DNA from: Anaerorhabdus sp036637135
GTDB lineage: Bacteria > Bacillota_I > Bacilli_A > Erysipelotrichales > Erysipelotrichaceae
DNA: 64,000 bases
NCBI RefSeq assembly: GCF_036637135.1
Contig: NZ_JAVWNC010000003.1
Coordinates: 1 to 64,000, forward strand
Reading direction: 5' to 3'
Below the pieces are notes generated by a model. The model did no database searches, was not told the DNA's origin, and saw only the letters and a list, made by a program, of their open reading frames with translations. Positions 1-8,460 of this stretch are shown here, piece by piece (position 1 is the stretch's first letter; the number at the start of each line of letters is the position of its first letter). The position numbers were made by a program, and so were the translations under genes.

Positions 1-69
1 CTCATTACATCATTAGAAAAAGCAAAATATGCTTTAAAAGGGGAGACAGGAACTATTATTAAGAAATAG
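1..69 (+). CDS. arcC: Carbamate kinase, C-terminal fragment (cut by window edge)
   Basis: The first 22 codons visible read LITSLEKAKYALKGETGTII-KK and end at a TAG at 67-69. Carbamate kinases end with a similar 'TSLEKAxxALxGxxGTxI' segment, so this is most likely the tail of ArcC, which makes ATP and ammonia/CO2 from carbamoyl phosphate in the arginine deiminase pathway. Only the last residues are seen, so the call rests on that short match and on the transporter of the ArcD type 23 bp downstream. Confidence 0.55.
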   Translation, partial: LITSLEKAKYALKGETGTIIKK

Positions 70-92
70 TCTGTATAAACAAGGAGGATAAA

Positions 93-1496
93 ATGACTGA
101 GAAGAAAAAAAGGTCGCTTTCCGCTTATTCAATCTTATTACTTATCATCATTGCATTAGCTGCAATTACATGGTTTGTACCTGGAGTTGAAAAAGCAACA
201 TTAGCGACAATCGTAATGGCTCCGTATAATGGATTCGTTAACGCGCTTGATGTTTGTGTATTCGTATTAGTTTTAGGAGGATTCCTAGGGGTAGTTACTA
301 AAACTGGGGCTCTTGATTCAGGAATTAAAACGTTAGTTAAAAAACTAAATGGTAAGGAACTATACCTTATTCCAATCCTTATGATTGTATTCGCTATTGG
401 TGGATCAACATACGGTATGTGTGAAGAAACAGTTGCTTTCTATGCATTGATTTGTGCAACAATGGTTGCTGCTGGATTTGACACAATTGTTGCAGCTGCA
501 ACAATTATGTTAGGTGCTGGTATTGGTTGCTTAGGGTCTACTGTAAACCCATTTGCTACTGGTATTGCATCTGATGCTATTGTTAGTTTAGGTTATCCTG
601 TTGACCAAGCTGTTGTCAACGGATTAGGTTTGTTATTATTAGTTGTAAACTTAGCGATTGCAATTTGGTTCGTTATGAGTTATGCAAAGAAAGTTAAAAA
701 TGAAAAAGGTTCAATCTTATCAACTTCTGAAAAAGCTGCAATGAATGAACATTATTCACAAGGCGATCATGAAAAAATTACTTTTACTGGAAAACAAAAA
801 TTCGTATTAGTATTATTCGCTTTTATCTTCATCGTTATGATTATTTCTGTAATGCCTTGGAGTGACTTAATTGGCGAGGCTGCTGCTGAATCTGTATTTG
901 GATGGAGCGCATTCTTAAATGGAGTTCCTCTAGGTGGATGGTGGTTTGGAGAACTTGCAATGTGGTTCTTCTTAGCTACAATTATTGTTGGTATTGTTGG
1001 TGGATTACACGAAAAAGTGATTGTTGATTCATTTATAAGTGGTGCTGCTGATATCGTATCTGTAGTATTAATTATCGCAGTAGCTCGTGGAGCTTCTGTA
1101 TTAATGACTCAAACAGGATTAGACTTATACTTATTGAATGCTGCTGCAAATGCATTGAATGGTTTAAGTGCTACAATCTTCGCTCCATTAGCTTATGTTA
1201 TCTATATCGGATTATCATTCTTAATCCCATCAACTAGTGGATGTGCTACAGTTACAATGCCTATTATGGGTCCATTAACTGCAAATCTAGGTTATAATCC
1301 AGCTGTTATGGTTATGATTTTCTCTGCTGCAAGTGGAATCGTTAACTTATTTACTCCTACATCTGGTGTTGTTATGGGTGGACTAGCTATTGCTAAGGTT
1401 GAATATTCAACTTGGTTGAAATGGGCTGGAAAACTTATCATAGTATTAGCTCTTGTATCTTGCGTCATTCTTACTGTCGCAATGATGATTCTATAA
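93..1496 (+). CDS. arcD: YfcC-family membrane transporter, probable arginine/ornithine antiporter (ArcD-like)
   Basis: A 467-residue polytopic membrane protein with about 12 hydrophobic segments and the glycine- and serine-rich loops of the YfcC/DcuC family (for example GGSTYGMCEE near residue 105 and PSTSGCATVTMP near residue 383). It starts 23 bp after the carbamate kinase fragment with an AAGGAGGA ribosome site, so the two are co-transcribed. In arginine deiminase operons, YfcC-type proteins act as the arginine/ornithine exchanger, which is my inference here; a dicarboxylate or other amino-acid substrate cannot be excluded. A strong terminator follows, so it is the last gene of the operon. 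Confidence 0.75.
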   Translation: MTEKKKRSLSAYSILLLIIIALAAITWFVPGVEKATLATIVMAPYNGFVNALDVCVFVLVLGGFLGVVTKTGALDSGIKTLVKKLNGKELYLIPILMIVFAIGGSTYGMCEETVAFYALICATMVAAGFDTIVAAATIMLGAGIGCLGSTVNPFATGIASDAIVSLGYPVDQAVVNGLGLLLLVVNLAIAIWFVMSYAKKVKNEKGSILSTSEKAAMNEHYSQGDHEKITFTGKQKFVLVLFAFIFIVMIISVMPWSDLIGEAAAESVFGWSAFLNGVPLGGWWFGELAMWFFLATIIVGIVGGLHEKVIVDSFISGAADIVSVVLIIAVARGASVLMTQTGLDLYLLNAAANALNGLSATIFAPLAYVIYIGLSFLIPSTSGCATVTMPIMGPLTANLGYNPAVMVMIFSAASGIVNLFTPTSGVVMGGLAIAKVEYSTWLKWAGKLIIVLALVSCVILTVAMMIL

Positions 1497-1513
1497 GAAC
1501 ATTAGATTTATGC

Positions 1514-1544
1514 AAGACCTTGCTCAATTGATGCAAGGTCTTTT
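1514..1544 (+). terminator. Intrinsic terminator after the ArcD-like gene
   Basis: A 10-bp perfect stem (AAGACCTTGC at 1514-1523 with GCAAGGTCTT at 1533-1542) and a 9-nt loop, followed by a short T run. It closes the arc operon. Confidence 0.85.
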
Positions 1545-1594
1545 GTAACGTTTAAAAAAATATAAATGATAACACTTTTATCTCTAATAAAAGG

Positions 1595-1603
1595 TGCTAT
1601 AAT
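1595..1603 (+). promoter_or_regulatory. Extended -10 promoter for the AraC-type regulator
   Basis: TGCTATAAT: a perfect TATAAT (1598-1603) with an upstream TG (extended -10), 24 bp before the start codon. No convincing -35 is seen, as expected for extended -10 promoters. Confidence 0.6.
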
Positions 1604-1626
1604 AAAACAGTAAGGAATTTAATGAA

Positions 1627-2937
1627 ATGACTAACGACATAACAACAATACAAGATAAATTTGCATCAGCACTTGACCGACGACAAGTTTGCTCTTTTGA
1701 TGTTGAATTCGTTGATAATCAAACCTCACCACTGATACATAGCGCGGCGAGGTTTTTATATTTTCTAGAGGGTGTTTGCACTTTTTCACTCAATGGGATT
1801 GATTATGAAATCATACCAAATACGTTAGTTTCAATCATGCCGTGGGACATCACAGTGATTAAAGATGTTAAGGAACCACTGACTTTTCAAAAAGTAGTTT
1901 ATAATTCAGACTTTATTAATGGGTATTTAAGAACTATTTATAATCCAAAAAACATCGTTATTAATTTACATGAAACGATTAAAGAGAATCCAGTATTGTA
2001 TTGCAATGATGATATGGCTGAAAGAATTCAAACTTTTATTACACACCTCCAAGTTGAACTTGGAGATGATAGTTTAAATCCTGATTATGCTAAACTCCCA
2101 GAGTTATCAGATGCTTATGTGACAAGTATGATTGTGGGAATACTCGTTTTGTTTAATCGTTTTTGTCAAAAATCAAAGCAAATAAAAGAAGTTGAAAATA
2201 ATGAACTTGAAATTACGAATCAAATCCTGCGGTATATTAACACACATTTACAATCTAAAATTACTTTGGATAAACTTTCTAAAATATTCTATATTAGTGA
2301 ATCAACGATTGCGAAGTATTTACAGGAAAATATCGGGTATTCGTTTACTGAAATGTTAAATGAAATACGTATTTCTAAATCATTTGATTTGTTACTTTAT
2401 TCAGATTTAAGTTTAAATATCATTGCACAACTTGTTGGATTTACAGATGCATCACATTTCATAAAGGCATTTACTACTAAAGTTGGATGCACTCCAAATG
2501 AATATCGTAAGAATTATCAAAGTGATGAAGAAGTATTGAAGAAAAAAGAGAATGAAGTAATTTATAAAGTGTTAAACTTCATCAATGAACATTATCTGAA
2601 TGATAAGATTAGTGGTTCTATGGTTTCAAGAAAATTTGGTATTACAATGATGGAATTAAATCATATCATGGTCTTCCAAGTAGAAAAAACATTTGATGAA
2701 TATGTTGATTGGTTGCGTGTCTCTCGTGCAAGTGAGTTACTGATTACAACAGAATTAGCAATTACTGATATTGCAATTGAAGTAGGCTATAATACGACAA
2801 AAACATTTACAAGAACATTCACAAATATAAGAAAAATGACACCTGGAGCATTTAGAAAAACAGTGAATTTACAAAAGAATAATGGTGAAATTGTATCAAC
2901 AAAGAAGGAAAAACCAATACATTTAGAGAATCTTTAG
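1627..2937 (+). CDS. AraC-family transcriptional regulator with two tandem AraC DNA-binding domains
   Basis: 436 residues. The N-terminal ~120 residues resemble the cupin-like sensing domain of AraC proteins (ARFLYFLEGVCTFSLNG at residues ~41-57). Residues ~193-297 form a complete AraC-type DNA-binding domain (two helix-turn-helix units; ends with the typical GFTDASHFIKAFTTKVGCTP-NEYR). Residues ~310-412 form a second, more divergent AraC domain that also ends with a recognisable signature (VGYNTTKTFTRTFTNIRKMT-PGAFR). A single AraC domain per chain is usual. Its target is unknown; the neighbours are an ArcD-like transporter and a P-type ATPase. The start has an AAGGA site; an ATG five bases upstream is out of frame. 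Confidence 0.85.
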   Translation: MTNDITTIQDKFASALDRRQVCSFDVEFVDNQTSPLIHSAARFLYFLEGVCTFSLNGIDYEIIPNTLVSIMPWDITVIKDVKEPLTFQKVVYNSDFINGYLRTIYNPKNIVINLHETIKENPVLYCNDDMAERIQTFITHLQVELGDDSLNPDYAKLPELSDAYVTSMIVGILVLFNRFCQKSKQIKEVENNELEITNQILRYINTHLQSKITLDKLSKIFYISESTIAKYLQENIGYSFTEMLNEIRISKSFDLLLYSDLSLNIIAQLVGFTDASHFIKAFTTKVGCTPNEYRKNYQSDEEVLKKKENEVIYKVLNFINEHYLNDKISGSMVSRKFGITMMELNHIMVFQVEKTFDEYVDWLRVSRASELLITTELAITDIAIEVGYNTTKTFTRTFTNIRKMTPGAFRKTVNLQKNNGEIVSTKKEKPIHLENL

Positions 2938-2956
2938 ATATTGATTTTAATGTCTA

Positions 2957-2965
2957 TGATATAAT
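2957..2965 (+). promoter_or_regulatory. Extended -10 promoter for the P-type ATPase
   Basis: TGATATAAT at 2957-2965, 18 bp upstream of the ATG and just before the GAGGTG ribosome site, so the leader is very short. Confidence 0.55.
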
Positions 2966-2982
2966 TTCTTTGAGGTGTAATC

Positions 2983-5283
2983 ATGCTTAAAGGATTAACA
3001 AAAGATGAAGTTCAACAACGAATTCAAGAAGGTAAGATCAACGCTTTAGAAGTTAAAATTACTCGATCTTACAAAGATATTTTCAAATCCAATGTATTCA
3101 CATTCTTTAATTTAATGAATGTTATTTTATTTGTGCTCATTGTAATGGTTAAGTCCTATCGCAATGGGTTGTTTTTTTTGACAATCATCGCGAATACATG
3201 TGTAGGTATATTTCAAGAAATTCGTTCTAAGCGAGTTTTAGATCGACTTGCGATTATCACTATGAATAAAATAGAAGTACTACGTGATGAGGAACGTATC
3301 ATATTACCAATTGATCAACTCGTTTTAGATGATGTAGTAATTATCAAAGCAGGGATGCAGGTACCAAGTGATGCAATGATTTTAGATGGCAAACTGGAAG
3401 TGAATGAATCACTTTTAACAGGTGAAAGTGTTCCACAATTAAAAACGATTAATCAAGAATTATTTAGTGGGAGTGTTGTAACTTCAGGTGAAGCAACATG
3501 CCAAATTATTCATGTAGGTAAAGATAATTATTCTTCAAAAATCATTCAAGAAGCAAAAAAATTTAAAGGAATTACATCTGATTTGAAGAAAAGCATTGAT
3601 TCGATACTTAAAATTATTAGTATAATTATTATTCCTTTAGGTTCATTATTGTTTGCGAATCAATATTTCATGTTGCATTTTACTCTAAAAGAAGCAGTAG
3701 TTAAAACAGTTGCAGCATTAATTGGTATGATACCTGAAGGACTTGTATTTCTTACAAGTGTTGCATTGGCAATTAGTGTAATACGTCTAGCTCAAAAGAA
3801 AACATTAGTACAGGATTTATATTGCGTTGAAACTCTAGCGCGTGTAGATACATTGTGTTTAGATAAAACAGGTACTTTAACCGAAGGTAAAATGAAAGTC
3901 ATTGAATCATTTAAAATAGAAGACATTAATCTTGATGAAATTATGGGTAATTATTGTTCGATTTTTCCGGATGGGAATGCGACATCATTAGCTTTAAGTG
4001 CTTCCTATAAAACCTTTAATAATTATACATGTGTGGATAAGTTGGATTTTTCAAGTGATCGTAAGTATAGCGCAATTACATTTGAAAAAGAAGGTACATA
4101 TTGTTTAGGCGCAGCACAATTCTTGTTTCCACAACAAAATGAAATTATTGAAATAGCTCAGAAATATGCAAGTCAGGGATTCCGTGTTATTTTCTTAGGT
4201 AAATCAGAAAAAGGAATTATAAATAACCAAATTAGTGATGCAATACCATTAGCTTATATGCTGATAAGAGATCAAATACGACCAACAGCTAAAGCTACAA
4301 TTGAATATTTCTATAAACAAGATGTAACATGTAAAATCATATCAGGGGATGATCCGGCAACTGTTTCAAATATTGCCAAAAGTGTTGGTGTTAAGGATAC
4401 AGATAATTATGTGGATGCATCACAATATACAGATGAAGAATTATCAAAACTTATATTAGAGAGAACTATTTTTGGAAGGGTTACACCCTATCAAAAGAAA
4501 CTGTTTGTGGAATCACTACAAAAAGCAGGACATGTTGTTGCGATGACGGGTGATGGTGTTAATGATGTACCAGCTTTAAAAAAGGCAAATGCTTCCATTG
4601 CAATGGCATCAGGTAGTGATGCAGCAAAAAATGCTTCTAATATTGTGTTACTTGATTCTGATTTTAGTAGTTTACCTTCTGTGGTAAATGAGGGAAGACG
4701 AGTAATTAATAATATACGTAGTGCATCATCGATGTTTTTAATCAAAACTGCTTTCTCAGTTGTGTTATCTATATTAACAGTATTATTATCGCAAGCATAT
4801 CCATTCCAACCCATTCAATTAACAGTCATTGGTATCTTCTCAATTGGGGTGCCAACATTCTTATTACAATTTGAACCTAATTTTCAACGAGTTGATGGAA
4901 AGTTTCTTAGAGTTGCGTTCAGAAATGCAATACCATCTGCAATGGCTATCGTCTTTGGGATATTATTAGGAATGATACTTCATTCATTTTTCAATATACC
5001 AGCAAATATGGTGTCTACATTTAATGCGATACAAACAGGCATCATCTATACTTTTACTCTCTATATGGTTTATTCACCATTGACTAAGTATCGCCTTGTT
5101 GTGATTGTATCAATGCAAATATTACTCGCATTTGCATTTGTATTTGGTGCAAATTTCTTAGGATTAACATCCTTAACACCTGAAATAATCATTACAATAT
5201 TTATCTATTCTATTATCTCAATAGGGTTAGTAAAAGGATTTAAAGTAATATTTGAATCAATAATCAAGTCGCTCGGATACTAA
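2983..5283 (+). CDS. CtpE-like cation-translocating P-type ATPase
   Basis: 766 residues with all P-type ATPase landmarks: actuator loop LTGES (~residue 145), phosphorylation motif DKTGTLTEG (Asp near residue 293), and hinge motif GDGVND (~residue 522). The membrane segment before the phosphorylation site reads GMIPEGLVFLTSVALA, with the EGLV pattern of the CtpE subgroup rather than PEGLP of classic Ca2+ pumps. There is no N-terminal metal-binding domain. Mycobacterial CtpE has been linked to Ca2+ uptake, so Ca2+ is a reasonable but unproven substrate. The gene is monocistronic: its own extended -10 promoter in front and a terminator overlapping its stop codon. Confidence 0.85.
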   Translation: MLKGLTKDEVQQRIQEGKINALEVKITRSYKDIFKSNVFTFFNLMNVILFVLIVMVKSYRNGLFFLTIIANTCVGIFQEIRSKRVLDRLAIITMNKIEVLRDEERIILPIDQLVLDDVVIIKAGMQVPSDAMILDGKLEVNESLLTGESVPQLKTINQELFSGSVVTSGEATCQIIHVGKDNYSSKIIQEAKKFKGITSDLKKSIDSILKIISIIIIPLGSLLFANQYFMLHFTLKEAVVKTVAALIGMIPEGLVFLTSVALAISVIRLAQKKTLVQDLYCVETLARVDTLCLDKTGTLTEGKMKVIESFKIEDINLDEIMGNYCSIFPDGNATSLALSASYKTFNNYTCVDKLDFSSDRKYSAITFEKEGTYCLGAAQFLFPQQNEIIEIAQKYASQGFRVIFLGKSEKGIINNQISDAIPLAYMLIRDQIRPTAKATIEYFYKQDVTCKIISGDDPATVSNIAKSVGVKDTDNYVDASQYTDEELSKLILERTIFGRVTPYQKKLFVESLQKAGHVVAMTGDGVNDVPALKKANASIAMASGSDAAKNASNIVLLDSDFSSLPSVVNEGRRVINNIRSASSMFLIKTAFSVVLSILTVLLSQAYPFQPIQLTVIGIFSIGVPTFLLQFEPNFQRVDGKFLRVAFRNAIPSAMAIVFGILLGMILHSFFNIPANMVSTFNAIQTGIIYTFTLYMVYSPLTKYRLVVIVSMQILLAFAFVFGANFLGLTSLTPEIIITIFIYSIISIGLVKGFKVIFESIIKSLGY

Positions 5284-5296
5284 TTCGAGCGATTTT
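5269..5296 (+). terminator. Intrinsic terminator overlapping the ATPase stop codon
   Basis: TCGCTCG (5269-5275) pairs with CGAGCGA (5286-5292), followed by TTTT. The TAA stop of the ATPase gene lies in the loop. It separates this gene from the pst operon. Confidence 0.75.
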
Positions 5297-5352
5297 ACAT
5301 AGATTTAACAATATTTGCATACAAACTTAATAATTATTTTCTATTCTATACA
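5294..5352 (+). promoter_or_regulatory. PhoP-box array and promoter of the pst operon
   Basis: Four six-base repeats with an exact 11-bp period lie upstream of pstS: TTTACA (5294), TTAACA (5305), TGCATA (5316) and TTAATA (5327). This fits the Pho box described for Bacillus PhoP (TT-A/T/C-A-C/T-A spaced one helical turn apart). A plausible -10, TATACA, is at 5347-5352 with no good -35, as expected for a PhoP-activated promoter. PhoPR is encoded 9 kb downstream. Confidence 0.75.
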
Positions 5353-5380
5353 TGTACCGAGATGGTATGGGAGGAAATTT

Positions 5381-6319
5381 ATGAAAAAATTATTAAGTTT
5401 ATTACTAGCGGGGTTATTGATTGCAGGATGCTCATCAACTCCAACAAATAATGAAAATGGGGGAGAAGCAACTCCAGGTGCTTCAACTGCAACAGTAAAT
5501 GTTTACACTCGTGATGGAAGTAGTGGAACAAGAGAAGCATTTGAAGGTGCTATCGGACTTGAAGAATTAACTCAAAATGCAATTGAAGTTAGTTCAAATG
5601 GCGATATGGCTACAAAAGTAGGAAATGATACAGCAGGTATCGGATATGTTTCATTATCAACTGACTTTGAAGCAAACAACATTAAGGCATTATCATTTGA
5701 AGGTGTAGTACCAACAGTAGAAACAGTATTAGATGGTACATATACAATGCAACGTCCATTCGCATTTGTTACACGTTCAGCTGGTGACTTTGGATCAGAT
5801 GAAAAAGAACAATTAGTTGCCGCATTTATCGATTTCTTACAAAACTCAACAGAAGGTATGGCAATCGTTGAAAGTGCTCATGGTATTGTAGATATAACAA
5901 AAGGAACACCTTGGGCTGAATTAGCTAAAAATCACCCAATCGTTACTCAAGATAATTCAGCAATTACAGTCGTAACTGCAGGATCAACTTCAGTTAGTAA
6001 AACATTACAAGCAGCTTTAGAAGCATTCCAACCAATGGCTGGTAACTTCCAAATCTCAATGAATCAAACAGGTTCAGGTGATGGTTACAAACGTGTATTA
6101 GGCGAAGAAAAAGATGGAGCTAATGCTGCAGATATCGGATTTGCATCAAGAAACTTCAAAACTGAAGAAGACATTACAACAGCAATGGCTACAGGCGTTT
6201 ATTGTATCGATGCAGTAGTTGCAGTAGTTAATAAAACAAATGAATTAACTAACGTAACAAAACAAAACTTATTCGATATTTTCTCAGGAACAGTAACATC
6301 ATTCACTGACGTTAAGTAG
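5381..6319 (+). CDS. pstS: Phosphate ABC transporter substrate-binding lipoprotein, halves in swapped order
   Basis: 312 residues from the ATG at 5381, chosen because of the GGGAGG site 8 bp upstream and the lipoprotein signal peptide (LIAGC, Cys17); a longer in-frame reading from 5315 has no ribosome site. The protein is of the PstS family, but the order of its parts is unusual. Residues 40-172 match the usual C-terminal half (RDGSSGTREAFE at 44-55; AGIGYVSL at 85-92). Residues 195-312 match the usual N-terminal half (GSTSV at 201-205, GSGDGYK at 231-237, ADIGFASR at 250-257), and the protein ends in FDIFSGTVTSFTDV, which normally sits mid-protein. It captures phosphate outside the cell for PstCAB. 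First gene of the pst operon. Confidence 0.9.
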   Translation: MKKLLSLLLAGLLIAGCSSTPTNNENGGEATPGASTATVNVYTRDGSSGTREAFEGAIGLEELTQNAIEVSSNGDMATKVGNDTAGIGYVSLSTDFEANNIKALSFEGVVPTVETVLDGTYTMQRPFAFVTRSAGDFGSDEKEQLVAAFIDFLQNSTEGMAIVESAHGIVDITKGTPWAELAKNHPIVTQDNSAITVVTAGSTSVSKTLQAALEAFQPMAGNFQISMNQTGSGDGYKRVLGEEKDGANAADIGFASRNFKTEEDITTAMATGVYCIDAVVAVVNKTNELTNVTKQNLFDIFSGTVTSFTDVK

Positions 6320-6325
6320 GTTGTT

Positions 6326-7246
6326 ATGCAAGTAAATAAGAAGTATATCAAAAAAAATAAAACGATTGATACGATTTATAAATACTTCTTTATGGCGATG
6401 GCTATTCTAGCAAGTAGCTTCATAGTATTACTAGTTCTCTTTGTTTTCACAAAGGGAATTTCGCCATTTTTAAGTGGATATGAATATGGTCAAGTTAATT
6501 TATTTGATTTTCTATTTGGATTAACTTATCGACAAGATAAAGGAATATACGGGGTTGGGTTTATTGTTATTAATACATTTATTAGTGCTTTTGCAGCTCT
6601 AATCATTTCGTTCCCAATTTCAGTATTGACTGCTTTATTTATTGTGAAAATTGCACCAAAGAAAATTAGTTCCATTATGCAAACAATTGTAGAATTACTG
6701 GCAAGTATTCCAAGTATTGTTTATGGGGTTTTTGCAGGGGGTGTGATTACAGGGATTGTAAAGGATTTAGCGTTATTGTTTGGTGTTTCTACAGCCGGAG
6801 GTTCAAGTTTATTAGCGGTTGTAATACTATTGGCAATCATGATTTTCCCAACAATTACATCACTATCCATTTCAGCAATTCAAGCAGTTGATAAAGATTT
6901 AGAACAAGCATCACTTGCATTAGGGGCAACAAAAACTCAAACCAATTTTAAGATTGTATTGATCGCTGCTAAATCTGGAATCTTTGCAGGTGCAATACTT
7001 GGTATTGGACGTGCTTTTGGTGAAGCAACAGCTGTTGCGATGGTGGCAGGTAATAAATTATTTGGACCTACATTTAATCCATTTGATATTACACGTACCC
7101 TTACTACAACAATGCTTGCAGGATTAAAGGAAACATCTGGTCTTGATTATGATATTCGTTTCTCAGTTGGATTAGTCTTGATGGTTGTTATCTTTATAAG
7201 TAACTACATTCTCAATCTTGTGAAAAGGAAAGTAGGTAATATGTAA
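6326..7246 (+). CDS. pstC: Phosphate ABC transporter permease PstC
   Basis: 306 residues with a first hydrophobic segment near residues 20-45 and five more after residue 75, including the cytoplasmic coupling loop (ASLALGATKTQTNFKIVL, ~residues 195-212) and the downstream GIGRAFGEATAV motif typical of PstC. It forms the membrane channel with PstA. It starts 6 bp after the pstS stop, and its TAA overlaps the pstA start (TAATG). Length is normal for the family. Confidence 0.92.
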   Translation: MQVNKKYIKKNKTIDTIYKYFFMAMAILASSFIVLLVLFVFTKGISPFLSGYEYGQVNLFDFLFGLTYRQDKGIYGVGFIVINTFISAFAALIISFPISVLTALFIVKIAPKKISSIMQTIVELLASIPSIVYGVFAGGVITGIVKDLALLFGVSTAGGSSLLAVVILLAIMIFPTITSLSISAIQAVDKDLEQASLALGATKTQTNFKIVLIAAKSGIFAGAILGIGRAFGEATAVAMVAGNKLFGPTFNPFDITRTLTTTMLAGLKETSGLDYDIRFSVGLVLMVVIFISNYILNLVKRKVGNM

Positions 7247-8448
7247 TGAGTACAAAATTAAAAGATAAAATATTAAATACAATTACTTATTTCGCAAGTG
7301 GTATTAGTGTATTCGTATTAGGCGCAGTATTATTATTTCTATTTTCAAAAGGTTTCTCAACTTTAAACTGGAATTTACTAGTTAATAATTATTGGAGTCA
7401 AAATTTATTGGGTACTGTTGATTCAATAGGTGGTGATTACAATATCACTGAAGAAGTAGAAGGAATATATTCTAATAGATGGGGAATCGCGTTAAAAGAT
7501 GATGTAAATTCCCAAAAAGAAAAAGTAATTGAAGTAACATATATTCATCCAGACTCACCTTTAAAAACGATGATCAGCTCATCAGCTGGTGATAATAATA
7601 AAGAAATTGTATTGGAAAATGGATATACGATACAAAAAATTGACATCATTACAAGTGAAGGTATTCCAACGTTTACTGGGAAAATCATGTCACAGGATGC
7701 TCAAACAGTAATTCAAAATATAGATACTGCTGAAGAAATCACAAGTATTTATTATAAAACTACGGGTGGAGGTATACGTAGTAGTTTAATCACAACCTTA
7801 TATTTAATTGTAATCTCATTGGTAATTGCATTACCAATTGGAGTATGTAGTGCTATCTATTTACATGAATATGCATCAAAATCAAAATTTAATAAAATGA
7901 TTCGTCAAGGGATTGAAACACTTACTGGTGTGCCAAGTATTGTATATGGATTAATGGGTGTTACTGTATTATTCCCAGTTACTCAATTATTTGGTGCTAC
8001 AACTACAAGTATTCTCCTTGGAGGATTAACCATGTCGATTATCTTACTTCCAACCATCATGAAATCGACAGAAGAAGCACTCATTGTTGTACCTCAAAGT
8101 TTAAGAGATGGAAGTTTATCGCTAGGTGCAACTAAATCACAAACCATTTTCAAGGTAGTTTTACCTTGTGCTGTTAATGGAATATTAACAGGTGTATTAT
8201 TATCAATAGGTAGGGTCATCGGTGAGTCTGCAGCGTTAATATACACAATGGGAACATTCATTAATGATTCTCCATCATTACTATCTCAAGGAACTTCACT
8301 GTCACTTATGATTTGGTCATTTATGTCAGGTGAACAACCTAACTTTGAATTAGCTAGTGCTATTTCAATCATAATTTTAGTTATTGTATTAATATTAAAC
8401 TTTGTGGTAAAAGCAATCGCAAAGAAATTCACGAAGAAATTTGCGTAG
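7246..8448 (+). CDS. pstA: Phosphate ABC transporter permease PstA with a large external insert
   Basis: 400 residues, about 100 more than usual. After the first membrane helix (~residues 15-36) comes a hydrophilic stretch (~50-172) before the normal permease core, which carries the PstA coupling loop (GSLSLGATKSQTIFKVVL) and GIRSSLITTLYLI. The insert has a PDZ-like look (WGIAL at 79-83, HPDSPLK at 101-107, NGYTIQKID at 125-133, then a helix-like segment at 148-160), so a PDZ-type domain on the outer face is possible but not proven. It overlaps pstC by one base. Confidence 0.88.
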   Translation: MSTKLKDKILNTITYFASGISVFVLGAVLLFLFSKGFSTLNWNLLVNNYWSQNLLGTVDSIGGDYNITEEVEGIYSNRWGIALKDDVNSQKEKVIEVTYIHPDSPLKTMISSSAGDNNKEIVLENGYTIQKIDIITSEGIPTFTGKIMSQDAQTVIQNIDTAEEITSIYYKTTGGGIRSSLITTLYLIVISLVIALPIGVCSAIYLHEYASKSKFNKMIRQGIETLTGVPSIVYGLMGVTVLFPVTQLFGATTTSILLGGLTMSIILLPTIMKSTEEALIVVPQSLRDGSLSLGATKSQTIFKVVLPCAVNGILTGVLLSIGRVIGESAALIYTMGTFINDSPSLLSQGTSLSLMIWSFMSGEQPNFELASAISIIILVIVLILNFVVKAIAKKFTKKFA

Positions 8449-8460
8449 AAAGGTAAACTT

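Noticed and set aside
4491..4814. Long minus-strand ORF inside the P-type ATPase gene
   Set aside because: Lies antisense to the conserved GDGVND region and has no ribosome site; a shadow of a real gene.
5315..5380. N-terminal extension of PstS
   Set aside because: It would place coding sequence in the Pho boxes and promoter, and hide the lipoprotein signal peptide; the ATG at 5381 has a strong site.
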